Assembly (NCBI RefSeq): GCF_963583255.1
Contig: NC_084807.1
Coordinates: 21,911,572-21,975,571 of the forward strand
Direction of reading: 5' to 3'
Source of the DNA: Pyrus communis
Taxonomy: Eukaryota; Streptophyta; Magnoliopsida; Rosales; Rosaceae
Length of the DNA: 64,000 nucleotides
Shown one piece after another: positions 11,308-23,027 of the stretch (within the stretch, counting starts at the first letter, position 1; each line of letters starts with the position of its first letter). Under the pieces are notes generated by a model. That model made no database searches. It was given only the letters and a program-made list of their open reading frames with translations, and was not told the origin of the DNA. The position numbers and the translations under genes were made by a program.

Positions 11308-14300
11308 TCATAGGTTATCAAAGGTGGAGAGATCAAGGTGCATCTGGTCATGAGAGGAAAGATCAAGTTGCATATCCAGTTGCAGATGGTCGTGGGTGGA
11401 AAGATCAAGTTGCATCTGGTCATGGGCGGAGAGATCAAGGTGCATATCATGATCATGGGAGGGGAGAACAAGTTGCATCTCCTGATCATGCGCTGTGGCA
11501 CTGGGAGAAATGCTAAACTGGATAGACGGAGTATAGTTGAGCTGAGATGGAGTATAGTTGAGCTGGTAATTTACAGGTATTGATCCGAAAATCTTGAATT
11601 TTCCAGCACTATCAATAGCAACCTCTGCATCAGAACATTTCTTGAAAACAACTCTAGCACGACTGCTCTCCCTATCAACTTCTGTTTCAGCTTCCTTCAG
11701 AGGTCCAAAGCGCCTAAACATTCTATTCAGCTTTGCTTCTGAGGGAACAGAATTCACCTCAGAGAAGTTCATAACAAGTTCTGTTGGGGCATTCTCATCC
11801 ACATAGCCAACAGGTTTCTCTGGCGGCAAAGCATTAATGGTTTGGGAATACCGCTTCCTGGTGTATGGCCTACGACCCTCTTGAGGGGATTTTTCTGGTT
11901 GGGCAAGAACAATGGGTTGATAATTAGCCTTCCTGCCCCTTCGAGGTGTTTGCTCTTCAACGCCATTTTGGATTACCCTATCTGTCCAATAAGTATCATT
12001 CATGTCATCAAATTCAAAAGTTTCAGGCAACCCAAAAGCAGAATTTGACGACTTCCTCTTTCTCCCACCAACTTTGTCCACAGCTAAATGCTCTATCCCA
12101 GGAAGCTGACCTACAGCTACAGAATTCCTAAAATCAGAGAAGAAATTAACAACAGTTTTCAAACTTTGGTTATCCTTCCGTGGATCTTCTGCTGCCGACT
12201 GAAGTTGTGACAGCAATTCATCTAACGACGAGTACTCTGATCTATCAACTGCTTTCCCTCTATGGACATCACCAGAACTCTGGAAGGCAACATCAGATCC
12301 ATCCCCGGCAGGTCTGTCACTGTTGGACTTCACAATAGGAGACCCTGTTAGTTGGCTTGCAACTCTCTGGATACATTCACCAATCTTAAAAGACTGTTTT
12401 GGGACAGGCGTGGTATTAGAAACTTTTGCTCCGCTAACTTTCCTTCCATCGTCATCAACATGATACTCAAAACCCTTCCGTCTCTTGCCAGAGGATGGTG
12501 AGACCAAACCACCAGTATCTTTCCCATCCAACCAATCACCGCCATCTAGAGAATCTAAGCCGCCATCCATTAATTCAGACAGGCTTCTTTCTTTTACCTT
12601 AGAATCTCTTGAACTGTGTTTACGCTTGTGAGAATAGGTAATAATCTCGGGGCCAGAGAAAGTACCTTTAGCTTCCTTGCCATTAGGAGCTGCATGCTCA
12701 ATCCTTTCATCTCTGTTTTCCAATATATCTCCGCAAGATTGGAATTCTGGCAAGTTGTAGTAACCCTTCAAGCGATAAAATGCTAGCATATGAGCCTTAG
12801 CTATCACAACTTCTAATCGGTCACAGTTAACAGATGGGAACCGTGCTAAAGCTTTTATGTAATCCAGCAATTGATTACATTCAAGAGAACTGGCACTGGC
12901 CGATTCATCCACTTCATCTCTTCTACTTGATTCTTGGCGGATCCCGGCATTTTCAACTTTCTGGAACCTAATCTTCTCATAGACTTCTTTTGGTATGCAA
13001 GAGCATGCTAGCCCCAATTCAACACGTCTCGAAACTTCTTCCAGAGCACAATTGACAGCATTCTGGAACGCTTCTGAATTACATTGCTTCTCTGACTGGG
13101 AAAAGTAAGATCGAAAAGGCTTTAAACTACATGGTTCATTCCAAGCAAAAGTACGGTCCCCAAAATATGCTACCAAAAAGCAATCCTTTTTATGATATTT
13201 CATTGCCTTCTCAGATGCAACAGTATAATCAAATATCTGTCCAGGCCACCATGGATGGCTCTTCACTTTACCCCAAACTAAATCAGATGCAGAAAACACA
13301 TGATTTTCTGGTGGCAGCTCATATCTCGGTTGAGGCACAATTTCTGAGCTTCCCTGGATAGCTTCTTGTTTAAGAATTTCATCTTCACCGGCTTTTGGTT
13401 GTTCAGCATCAGTAGCTTCTTTTTCGCCTTCCATGTATTGCCCTCCATGTAAACCATCTAGCACAGCATCATTAAATTGTTCTTTAACTCCTACCTCCTC
13501 AGTGTCCATGGGAGTAATATCCCCACTATCAGTGATGTGGATATCAGCTTGTGATCTCCTCTGAACAGTCTCACTTTTCAAGTTCGGATCAATAGAGTTA
13601 TTTACTTCAACGCATGGATTCAGAAGAATATTATCATCTGCTGCTGCAATCTCAGTGGATCCACCCATTATGTCCTGGCCTTCATCTTCTATCTGTTCCC
13701 CTCCATTTAATACACCCTCAGCATCAGTCACTTGTTCATTCACTTCCTCCGCTTCAATATCAGGATGAACTCGATCAACATAAGCTGTCGCAGTCTTTTC
13801 TAAACACCTTCCAGACTCCAGGGATTGATCTGCTCCATCTACGCTATCCTGTTCAGCACCATTAACGTGTCTGTCCACTTCCATCTCTTGCCCTGTATTT
13901 GATTCAACCAGTGCAGTATCATGGACCGTGTTCTTGCCTATACTCTCTTCAGGTTTCAAGTGAAGGTCCTTTTTGGAATTCAAAAGGCCCCCCTTATCTG
14001 TTACTGAAACTACACCTCCAGGAATTACTTGAGCTGGCAGAGATAAGGTAGTTGAAACAAACGCAATATCATGAACCATGTCCTCTACGCTCTCTTCAGG
14101 TTTCAAGAACTGATAATTTTCAGAATCTTGTGCACCTGTTGCTCCCGTGTCACTTCCATGAACTACTTGAGGCGGCATAGGAGAAGACACTGAATCTTCA
14201 GGTTCATTGCTGCCACTATGGGTGCAGCCACCCACTGGCTCAATCTTAACCAGCTGTTCTTCTACTGGATGACTTGAATTTTCATTAGTTTTATCAGTTT

Positions 14301-15153
14301 CCTTACCTGCAACTTCGGAAGTCAAAATATCTACATTGTCCAACCCAGCAACATCACCACTAGCAACAGAAACTTTGGTTTGTTCACTTGAGGGTTCGGG
14401 ATTCAAACCTTCTTCACTAACAACCACTGCAGCTTTTTCAATTCCGGGATTCAATACTACATCATCTGAAAAACCAGCTTTTTGTGCCTTCAAATCATTG
14501 AGTGCATCAACCTCACCAACAACCAACTTCCTTTCTTGTTCCACAACCTCCACCAATCCTCCCACAGAAACTTCTACACTTTCCTTCACAACTACTTCAC
14601 TGACAACATCTTGTGTTTCACTACCTACAGATCCAATCAAGGAACCCCCAATTCCATTTTCTGCTGTGGCATCCTGTGCTTTTTCATCCAAAACACGAAC
14701 TTCCTCTGAATTCACATCCTGCCTCACAACCATCTCAGCTTCCTCAAAATGAAAAACCTCGGTTTCTATGACTGTTGAACTAACAACTGCAGCCACCGAA
14801 TCCAGCTCACCCATTTCACCACCATCTCCTCCAGAAGATCTCACATTGCCCTCCAACCCCATATCAACCTCAACCGAATCATCATGACCCACCCCTTCAT
14901 TGTCCCCATCCCCACTAGTGCAAACTCCACCAACATAGACATTAGAACCCAGAACCTCCACCATTATATCACCCCCATCACAATCACCGCCTTCATCGTC
15001 ACCAACATCCTCCCCAAAAGACCCCTCAACCTGACCCTCAATCACACAAGCCTCGGACCCAGCTAGGGTTTCACCAGCTACATGCCCACTAGCACTCACA
15101 GTGGACTCTGACCCACTACCCACATCAACATCTTTATCCGTTAGCTCATCCAT
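11308..15153 (-). CDS. PDP1-like: PWWP-domain chromatin protein, PDP1-like
   Basis: A 1281-residue, single-exon coding sequence. Residues 1 to about 600 are acidic and Val/Glu/Ser-rich, probably disordered. A PWWP domain lies at roughly 620-710, with the signature SHPWWPGQIFDY and the aromatic-cage context VWGKVKSHPWWP. After it comes the conserved helical LLDYIKALARFP segment, a basic stretch near 840-855 (HKRKHSSRDSKVKER, likely nuclear signal), and at about 1118-1195 an RRM-like C-terminal domain (LVMNFSEVNSVPSEAKLNRM onward). This order matches the plant PDP family, whose members bind histone marks and work with FVE/MSI-type and PRC2 complexes in flowering control; that role is from the family, not from this sequence. 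The last 60 residues are a His/Asp/Leu repeat that seems unusual. A 5'-leader intron (about 15167-15360) and a 3'-UTR intron are predicted. The start is the first ATG after the leader acceptor. Confidence 0.92.
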   Translation of the reverse strand: MDELTDKDVDVGSGSESTVSASGHVAGETLAGSEACVIEGQVEGSFGEDVGDDEGGDCDGGDIMVEVLGSNVYVGGVCTSGDGDNEGVGHDDSVEVDMGLEGNVRSSGGDGGEMGELDSVAAVVSSTVIETEVFHFEEAEMVVRQDVNSEEVRVLDEKAQDATAENGIGGSLIGSVGSETQDVVSEVVVKESVEVSVGGLVEVVEQERKLVVGEVDALNDLKAQKAGFSDDVVLNPGIEKAAVVVSEEGLNPEPSSEQTKVSVASGDVAGLDNVDILTSEVAGKETDKTNENSSHPVEEQLVKIEPVGGCTHSGSNEPEDSVSSPMPPQVVHGSDTGATGAQDSENYQFLKPEESVEDMVHDIAFVSTTLSLPAQVIPGGVVSVTDKGGLLNSKKDLHLKPEESIGKNTVHDTALVESNTGQEMEVDRHVNGAEQDSVDGADQSLESGRCLEKTATAYVDRVHPDIEAEEVNEQVTDAEGVLNGGEQIEDEGQDIMGGSTEIAAADDNILLNPCVEVNNSIDPNLKSETVQRRSQADIHITDSGDITPMDTEEVGVKEQFNDAVLDGLHGGQYMEGEKEATDAEQPKAGEDEILKQEAIQGSSEIVPQPRYELPPENHVFSASDLVWGKVKSHPWWPGQIFDYTVASEKAMKYHKKDCFLVAYFGDRTFAWNEPCSLKPFRSYFSQSEKQCNSEAFQNAVNCALEEVSRRVELGLACSCIPKEVYEKIRFQKVENAGIRQESSRRDEVDESASASSLECNQLLDYIKALARFPSVNCDRLEVVIAKAHMLAFYRLKGYYNLPEFQSCGDILENRDERIEHAAPNGKEAKGTFSGPEIITYSHKRKHSSRDSKVKERSLSELMDGGLDSLDGGDWLDGKDTGGLVSPSSGKRRKGFEYHVDDDGRKVSGAKVSNTTPVPKQSFKIGECIQRVASQLTGSPIVKSNSDRPAGDGSDVAFQSSGDVHRGKAVDRSEYSSLDELLSQLQSAAEDPRKDNQSLKTVVNFFSDFRNSVAVGQLPGIEHLAVDKVGGRKRKSSNSAFGLPETFEFDDMNDTYWTDRVIQNGVEEQTPRRGRKANYQPIVLAQPEKSPQEGRRPYTRKRYSQTINALPPEKPVGYVDENAPTELVMNFSEVNSVPSEAKLNRMFRRFGPLKEAETEVDRESSRARVVFKKCSDAEVAIDSAGKFKIFGSIPVNYQLNYTPSQLNYTPSIQFSISPSATAHDQEMQLVLPSHDHDMHLDLSAHDQMQLDLSTHDHLQLDMQLDLSSHDQMHLDLSTFDNL
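11323..11480 (-). repeat. coding minisatellite at the PWWP protein C-terminus
   Basis: Four to five units of 30-42 nt, each containing GATCAAGTTGCAT or GATCAAGGTGCAT on the plus strand, encode repeats of the form (S/T)HDxMxLDLS just before the stop codon. Confidence 0.75.
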
Positions 15154-15440
15154 TGAGATATTTTATCTGGGTATTTTCCAAAACCATCAAATTTAACTTC
15201 TTTTCATTTTACACTTCCAAAAATTACCAAAAAAATCGAAAATATGATAAACCCTAATCACAAAACCGAGCAAATCCAAGCAATATCGAGAAAAGTATAG
15301 CACAAAATTAACAAAACTTGAAAGTTTAAAGCTTCAGGGATTGTGATTGTGTGTGTTTACCTCCAGATCTTCTGAACAAGATTAAAGCCCTCGAGGTTTG
15401 GGGGGGAGAGAGAGAGGGGGAGAGAGAGAGAGAGAGCTTG
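15154..15440 (-). promoter_or_regulatory. 5' leader of the PWWP gene with intron and GA tract
   Basis: On the minus strand GATCTGGAG followed by GTAAAC forms a donor at 15361/15360, and ACCCAG forms an acceptor at 15167, so the leader is probably spliced. The leader exon contains a (CT)n run (15403-15436 as GA on the plus strand), a possible site for GAGA-binding BPC factors. The intron holds an AAACCCTAA box. Confidence 0.5.
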
Positions 15441-15734
15441 TGAGTTTTGCGTTTTTGGGTACGAGGGAAGTAGTGTCCTTTTGGGAGACCTAGAAAAAAT
15501 TAAAATTAAAATTGAACGCAGGAGCTGATCAATTTTGCTTTTTTGTGCCTATTCCATTTTTTTTCTTTCACACTTTTCAATGATTGGTCAGCTCAGCCTT
15601 CCGTGAGTTTATTGGAGTTAACGGCTGAGTTCATCCCGTCACGGATGGATTGTGAAGGGCCAATAAATCTGGAACACGTGTTCGAAGATAGCTGTGTTGC
15701 TTTCATTTTGCTACGCGGCGATTTTTTGTTAGGG
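15441..15734. other. upstream flank of the PWWP gene
   Basis: No gene recognised. The open frame across 15543-15788 has no domain and runs into the repeat that follows. Confidence 0.4.
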
Positions 15735-16095
15735 TTTTTATCACAAATGATCATTGAAATTGACCCTCACCATCAATATGATCCTTGAAATTGAAAATCA
15801 ATAATACCGTTCTTGAAAATTGGTGTCGTAAATTAATGTGGTCCTTCCGTTACAATTCTGTTAAAAATTTTGTTAAGTGCTGATGTGGTACATAAATGGA
15901 CCACATAAGTCCTTTCTTCTCATAAATGGTCCTTAAAATTGACCCACGACATCAAAATGGTCCCTGAAATTGAAATTGATCAATGTTGTCTCGCAAGTAA
16001 GTGTCTCAAATAAATGTAGTCATTCTGTCATAATTCTGTAAAATATTTTATTATGTACTGATGTAACACATAAATGGGTCACACAAGTCTAATTA
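15735..16095 (+). repeat. interspersed repeat family, two tandem copies
   Basis: Two direct copies (about 15735-15910 and 15918-16093) share the phrases ATTGACCC(A/T)C, ATCAA(T/A)ATG(A/G)TCC, TTCTGT(T/C) and ATGT(G/A)(G/A)(T/C)ACATAAATGG. The same family reappears inverted at 16640-16765 and 18690-19010. Confidence 0.65.
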
Positions 16096-16639
16096 AATTT
16101 AAAAAATTACAAATAGGCTTAATAATTTAATAGTTAATAAAAATTTGTCAACTCAAAAACTCAATCCTGCAATCACCTCCGATCTCAGTCTACATTTCTC
16201 TACCTCATTAGCTCTCTATTCTCTAAACAAATCTCAAAACACACTTCGACATCCTTCACCGAATTGAACCTAGATCAAGATCACCTTTGGTGACAACTTG
16301 ACCCATTAGCAACGACTACTGGGACATCACGGTTAACATTTAGGCGATCAACATCCTCACAACCTTAATCTTGGAGAGCTTATTTGCACTTCCTGGTGGT
16401 CCGGTGATGCAAAGAACAACGAGGTCTGCCTTGAGATAATGTGTTTATAACCAATGTGCGTCCATTGTTGGTTGAAAACTATATCCACACCCTCTCTTAG
16501 GCCTTGGTCAAATCTTGTGCCTTTGAAAATTTATGGAATGAATATTTTTTTGGAGTAGGCCCTACTATAAGAAAAAAAAATTCCATTATGCAAAAAGATA
16601 TTTAGATAATTTTTTAAATTAATTATTAAACCCACATCA

Positions 16640-16765
16640 GCACATAACAATTTTTTTTACAGAATTATGGTGGAATATCATATTGATTTGCAACACCTAT
16701 TTTCAAGGGCTATATTGATTGATTTTCAATTGTAGAGACCATATTTGACAAGCTCGACCCTGATA
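16640..16765 (-). repeat. inverted copy of the 15735 repeat family
   Basis: Reads as the reverse complement of the 15735 unit (CACATCAGCACATAACA, then ATTGATTTGCAACACCTAT and TTGATTGATTTTCAATT), forming with it an inverted-repeat element of about 1 kb. Confidence 0.6.
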
Positions 16766-16789
16766 ATCTCTCAAACACTAGGGTAGGCA

Positions 16790-17080
16790 CGTGATGGCTG
16801 ACACCTGAATGTGACGAAGCCATATTAGAACGCATAAGAACATGAAATATGAATAAAATAATAGAAATTTAAATATAATAAATATGTATTTAAGCAACGT
16901 GTTTAGAGCATGCATTAATCTAGAACATTAAAAAGAAATAATATAAATTGAATGAACTAAGAGATGGGTCCTACACCAAGAGGACTGAAAGATGTCGATG
17001 TGGAAGTATCTTGACGCCAGGATTGTACAACTCAATTCTAAGTCCTGAAGGGGCGCAAAACAAATATGAGTAGACCAAGT

Positions 17081-17120
<40 letters not shown>

Positions 17121-18685
17121 CCGAAACAGTTATCAACATACTAACCCCCAAAGTTTTATGAAAACATCAATAGCAGAATATGTAATAGGTTTCCGAAACC
17201 CTAGCATGCCATAAAATCTTTCATAAACACATCTCATAAGTAGTGTGATAAATAGTGGTATCCAATAATAATATCTCTCGGCCCAATGCAGTATAAAGTC
17301 ATCTCTCATCTATACTACAAAGAACATGAGTTCGATAAAATATGGTAATTCAAAATATTCTCAATAAGCATAATATCTCATAAAACGTTTCATAAAATGT
17401 AATCATTAAATCATGCTTTTCATACATGCATTTCTACTATTAAAACATGCATTTTAGAAAGGGTCCACTCACAGATACTTCGCTACCGAAGAGTCGCGCA
17501 AACTAGTGAAGGCGAAAACGCCACAAGTAATTGCCCCTAAGCACATAAAGGTCCAATTAATAAAACTATACTAAAATGATTGAATTTGGGAAAACAAATG
17601 TCCAAAATGGATTCAGGATGTCGAATTACCCTAAGAAGGGTCCCAGGTAAATTTTGAAAAAGTCAACAAAAAGTTAACACTAAGAATATTTCATCCGGGT
17701 TGGGCTGGTGGGTTTGGGCCGAAGGGTCCTAGGCCCAAAGGCCTGGCTTCAAAGGGTCAAGGGTTTGGGTTCAACGGGTTGGGTTGGTGATGGGCCTGGG
17801 CCTAGGTGCATGGCCCAAGGGCCTGGTTAGACTAGGGTTTTGGGCTTGAAAGCCCGGTTATTTAATTGGGTTTTTTGGTTTAAAAGGCTAAGGGATAAGG
17901 CTGCTCAAATGGGCTAGGTTTTGGGTCTAAGGTTTGTGGGTCATCAAACCCAAGGAAGAAGAAGGCCGAAAATCGGCCGAAGAATTCCCGAGCTCCGACA
18001 GAGCTCAAAACTTAGTCAAAACAAGTGAACTAAAATACCAAAATGAAGCTCGTGAAGCAAGGAGTCAAAATATACCTTCCTCGTGGCCAATTATGACTAG
18101 AATACGATCGTAAAATGTCTGCAAGTCTTGACACCTCGTTGGAAAATTGGGAATATAGTTATCCAAGGTGTTTCTTCATATTTTAACATCAAAAAACAAC
18201 ATGGTTAGAAAAGAACTATAGGGACGAAAAGAGAAACACTTGGAATGTTTTGAGGCTTACCCAAATCGGAAAAGTTACAAAATCATTCGAAGTCGTATTA
18301 GGGAACTTTGTTCTCATCAGAGCTTGGAGCTAGAGTCTCACGGCTCGGTTTTTCCTACATTACAGGGCTCAGGTTTGAGCTCATGAGGTTAGAGGGTGAA
18401 ATGAGTGGTTTCTCAGGTGGTGTTTTCCCCCATGGCACCCTTCGGTGCTTGCTGAGAGATAAGGGAGTGAAGTGAGAGTGAGAGAGATAAAGTGATAGGG
18501 AGAGTGAGACTTACGAAAGGAAGAAAGAGAGAGAGAATGGAGTGGGCCGGGGACAAACTCTAAAGGTGGGCCTCTTGGGCACATCTATTAAGGCCCTCAA
18601 AAATAATATTTTAAACCAATATCCCAACCCAACATGAAATTACAACATTACCTTTTCATTCCGTAAAAATTCGGGACGAGTTGTT
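16790..18685. other. non-coding repetitive DNA, possibly a nested insertion
   Basis: Lies between inverted copies of the flanking repeat family. It has a TA microsatellite at about 17083-17117, a G-rich GGGTTTGGGCC-type stretch at 17690-17960 and a GA-rich stretch at 18460-18540. No coding domain was recognised. The right border reads ACGAGTTGTTATAATATT. It may be the non-coding part of a retroelement, but no LTR pair was found. Confidence 0.35.
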
Positions 18686-18689
18686 ATAA

Positions 18690-19010
18690 TATTGATGGTG
18701 GAGGTTAATTTCAGGGACCATCTTGATGGTGTGGGTCAATTTCAAGGACCATTTGTGATAAAAACCTGTAAACATCTTGATGGTGTGGGTCAATTTCAGG
18801 GACCATTTGTGATAAAAACCTGTAAATCTTGTGGGGCCCATTTATGTGCCACATCAACACTTAACATATTTTTTAACAGAATTGTAACGGAATGATCACA
18901 TTGATTTGCAGCACCTATTTTCAAGGATTACATTGATTGATTTTTAATTTCAGGGACCATCTTGATGGTGATGATCAATTTCAGGGACCATTTGTGATAA
19001 AAAAAATAAA
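18690..19010 (-). repeat. inverted copies of the 15735 repeat family with a 60-bp duplication
   Basis: The phrase CATCTTGATGGTGTGGGTCA followed by CAGGGACCATTTGTGATAAA is tandemly duplicated at about 18717-18830, and a further copy runs 18840-19000. The orientation is opposite to 15735. Confidence 0.65.
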
Positions 19011-20795
19011 AATAAAACCCCTTGGATTATGTCTCGTCTGGCTCCCCTAACCACAAAATCAAAAGTTTAGAAGTTGATCGTATCAATGAACCAACTCAAA
19101 TGATGTGTAATAGATAAAAATTAAGTGCATTAATTAATATTTAAATAGTCAATTTTTATATCATTTAATTTATAAATTTTAGTCTACAAATCTAGTAGTT
19201 CCAGTATTATTAGAAAATTAAAGTAAAAAAAATTATAATCAGTCTCATTCAATTCACATAGATTTGATTAGTCAAAATCAAATAACCAAACGAGGTCTAA
19301 CAAATCAAAGACATTGTTTGACATCTCGAACTATACTGACTATTTCAATCAGATAAGATAAATAGTCACCGAATAGTAGTGACTAAATTTGTCAGACGTT
19401 TGATGATGCATCGGATTAATTTGTGTATCATATAATACGTTGGACTATAATAATTTCTAAAAAAATTCATAGAATAATTGATGTTAAAATGGAAAAAGAA
19501 AAGAAAAAAGAAAACCAAATATAATTTTCTAAAAACCATAAATTTTACTAAATAAATACATAAAATTAAAAAAGAATTCGAAAAGCAAAGGAACGATAGG
19601 AGGAAAAGAATAAGGGAGTGGGGCAGGTGGACAGGAAAGGAATGGGTCAATGGATCGATAGGAAGGAAGGGTCGGCGAATGGACGAGGAAGGGTCTATTA
19701 GATGAGACTTTCTCGGTGACTATGGGACTACTCTCGCTAGAGGTGGAGAGCTCGCCGGAGTTGTTGGGGATGAAATCGAAAGGTGAAAATGGGAGAACTC
19801 AGATCGACATATAAAAAATTGGAATCACGTAATTGATCATTGAGCAAGTGGAGAAATAGATGCTCTGATACGGATTTCATGGGATGGGGTTCAAATGGTG
19901 ATGATGAGTTGTTGCCTGTGTAGAAGACGACGAGCCAACGGGCAGCATAAAGAGGAGGATGATGATGATGCGAGGCTTGGTTTTGGATTGGTGTTTAGTA
20001 TATTTTGAGCCCGACTAATTATACATGGCTTTTGAAGTGGATTATTAGTACGCCGTGGAGCGTACTAATAAAGATGGGCCTACTTATTTATTTGATGGCT
20101 ATTTAATACGAAAATGCCCCAAACATCATATTTGTATAAAATAGTCGTATTCAGTGTCCTATAAAATGTGCCAAATAAGGCCAGAATCAATATTGGAATC
20201 GTTTGACTCTTTTTATCGACAACCGGATCATACTGGTTTGATTCGCCACACTCACTTCTAACTACAAGTTTACAACTTTTTATAAGAACTAATTTTAAAT
20301 GACTTATTCTAAGTAGTAATTTAAATTATAACCTTTTTAATCTAACATTTTGTAATCGATTTCTTCAATTTTGAAGTTCCTCACCCAAAGTGAAATCGAC
20401 TTAAAAAGACTTAAAAAAAGAAAAAGAAGTTTAATAACACTATTAGGCTATCCTTAATTGGTCACAACTGACTAGTAGTGACCCTGACAAAAATATACGT
20501 GTCTTTTATTATACGGAAGAGTAGTACTACACTTACTTTTTATTTGTATTATCATTTGTATCATTTCTCTAATAAAGGTAGGGCCCGTCAACGCATCTCT
20601 TCTCTATTAGAGAGATAGTACAATGATGATACAAATATGTGGTAAGAGTATAATTTTATACATGTATAAAGAATGATATCATCAACAAAGCCAATCCATA
20701 TGCCATACTTATTTTTCTTCTCAAAAGAACATGCGTACTCTATTTTCTTCCCAAAAATAAAAAAAAATCAATGCATAAAAAAAAGACAAGGGCTG
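19011..20795. other. intergenic region, no gene recognised
   Basis: AT-rich with no domain-bearing frame. It includes a GA-rich patch at 19560-19690 and ends at the TGATT target duplication (20796-20800) of the gypsy element. Confidence 0.4.
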
Positions 20796-20800
20796 TGATT

Positions 20801-21376
20801 TGTGGAGCCAAAAATAATGAAGAGGCAACACGTGGATTTTGGGGCAAAAAGGACAAAATTACCGCACTCGAATTCCTATGCATGAGCAGTGGACAAAGAT
20901 CCCACAATCAAGTCAAAAGAGACCAAATAAGTATTTATTTTTAAACCTATTTCATCCATCCTCATCAAATCATCTCTACAAGGTAATCCCCAAAACATTT
21001 CTTTTAAATTATGTTAATTGGCCAGTTAATGGATTTATTACCTAATTAATCTATTAATGGCCAATTAAACCACTAATTACACCCAAAAAATACACAAAAG
21101 GCCGGTCACCTTCTCTCCCAAATGGACCAGCCATGCACTATACATTCAACCTCATTTCCTCTAAAAACCTAGGTATTGACTCTTGCTAAACACTCAAAAA
21201 TTCCCTAAACATTTTTTCTCTCAAAATTCTAACATTGGCATCAAAGGTTTTTCGGCCAAAGCCCCCCTCCCAAATTCATTGTGGGTTCGTGAGGCTCTTG
21301 ACCTTGACCAAAGATGTTATTTGTTTTGTAGGTGCAATTTTGTCCAAGATCAAGGAGGAAGAAATTTGCATCCACA
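20801..21376 (+). repeat. 5' LTR of the gypsy element
   Basis: Begins TGTGGAGCC directly after TGATT and ends TTTGCATCCACA directly before the primer-binding-like sequence. About 576 bp. Its last 85 bp match the 3' end of the element at 31180-31264; the rest could not be matched there by eye. Confidence 0.65.
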
Positions 21377-21839
21377 AATTGGTGCTTTCATTGAAAGCTG
21401 AAGTACACACACTCATAGAAGACTCTTGCATAAAAGGTTTTTCTCTATTTTTTCTTGTCCATTTGTATATTTTTCCTACGTTTTTATTATTAGAATTTTT
21501 TATTTGCAAAGATTCTTTGATAAAACGTAAAAGAGAAGTACAACGGCTAGAAATTTAGAAAATTCAACAAGTGAAAATTCCAATATTCAAGGGATGGGAC
21601 CACGGTGATTCACAAGGCTAAATGTGACAATAAGTGGAGCAGCACCACCACCACGGGAACCACCGCGATGGCCACCATGGTAGCCACCCACGGCGAGGTC
21701 CATGATGTCAATACCACGGCCCGAGTTGTGTCATCGAAAACTCACGGCACCAAGGCTATGGCCCAAGCCATGTCACTTTAATCCTAACACAAGCCCAACA
21801 CGTTGCCAAGCCGAGCCCAAGCTTCGCACGCACGTGCGC

Positions 21840-22190
21840 CACACGCCGAGCAGCCCATTCCTGTGGCCCAGCCCGCTCCTGCTGAGTAGCCCACTTTTGT
21901 GGCCTAGCTTGCTCCTGCCGAGCAACCTACTCTCGTGGCCCAGCCTGCTCTCGTCGAACAACCCACTCTCGTGGCCCAACCCACTCTCATGGCCTAACCT
22001 GCTCTTGTGGCTCAGCCTCTCCCGTGGCCTAGCCTGCTTCCGCAGAGCAGCCCACTCCCGTGGTCCAACCTACTTCCGTCAAGCAACCCACTCCCGTGGT
22101 CTAACTTCTTCTTGTCAAGCAGCCCACTCTCGTAGTCTAGCCTGCCCTGTGGCCTAACCTGCTCCCGCGGCCCAACCTGCTCCCGTGGCC
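21840..22190 (+). repeat. minisatellite coding a Pro/Ala/Gln-rich gag linker
   Basis: Repeats of about 36-45 bp (CCCACTCTCGTGGCCCAGCC type) translate in one frame as PTxVAQPAxxEQ repeats. Several Gln codons in the series are TAG or TAA, so the frame is broken. Confidence 0.65.
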
Positions 22191-23027
22191 TTCCAAGTAA
22201 CCCAAATCGATCCAAGATTAATTCAATCGTCCTGGCTATAAATTTCCAGACTGACGGTTGAACCTGGAGCATTTTCACCACATTTTTCTACAGATTTGAC
22301 ATTTCCCAACTCAAATCTTGCGCCCGGAGTTTACCGCACTTCCACTGCTCAAGGAGACACATTCCTTCCAAGTTATTCTAACCCAAATGAAGAACAACAC
22401 TTGTCTCGACAAATCATAGAGTTAACAAGCGCCCTTGCACAGCAGACGACCTTGGTGAACCAGCTTTTGTAACACACCGAGATGCAACGTGCCCCAGATG
22501 AGGTGTCCCAAAATAAGACAATGGTATACAAAGAACCTCTCTAGCAGCGTCCCGGCAAACAGTCATTTGTCTAGCCATGAACCGAGCGTTCGGGCAGTGT
22601 ACACTCCTTATTGGGCCTCTGAGATAGCGTATACTCTTGTCTTAGCACGTAGAGGAGCGTGCACTCTCGACTAGGCCCACGGACGAGCGTACATTCATGG
22701 TTGGGGTCACACTCTGATAGTCACCATGAGCAACCTTCCAAGCGAAGTGTTTATTTATGGCTAAGCCCATAATAAGCATCATTCACCTCATATAGGAGTA
22801 AGCAGCACGACGGACGAAGAGAAACAGTCACATAATCCGGCTCAAGTTAAACCGGCAGCCTGCGAAAAACTCGATCGCCTACTAAGAACGCACCACACGC
22901 ACCGCATCCGTGACATAAACGAGCCAAACACATGGAAGAGCAGCCTAGACCAACAAGTCAAGGCTGGGGGCAGCCGAGAGTTCTGTTAGCCCAACAAAGG
23001 TAAATTCAGAAAGAAGTAGAAAGACTC

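Noticed and set aside
14336..14752. Plus-strand Ser/Thr-rich frame of 138 codons
   Set aside because: Antisense shadow of the acidic N-terminal region of the PWWP gene.
21702..22157. 151-codon Pro/Ser/Leu-rich frame as a real protein
   Set aside because: It is an alternative frame of the gag linker minisatellite; the retroelement frame is the one with PTxVAQPAxxEQ repeats.
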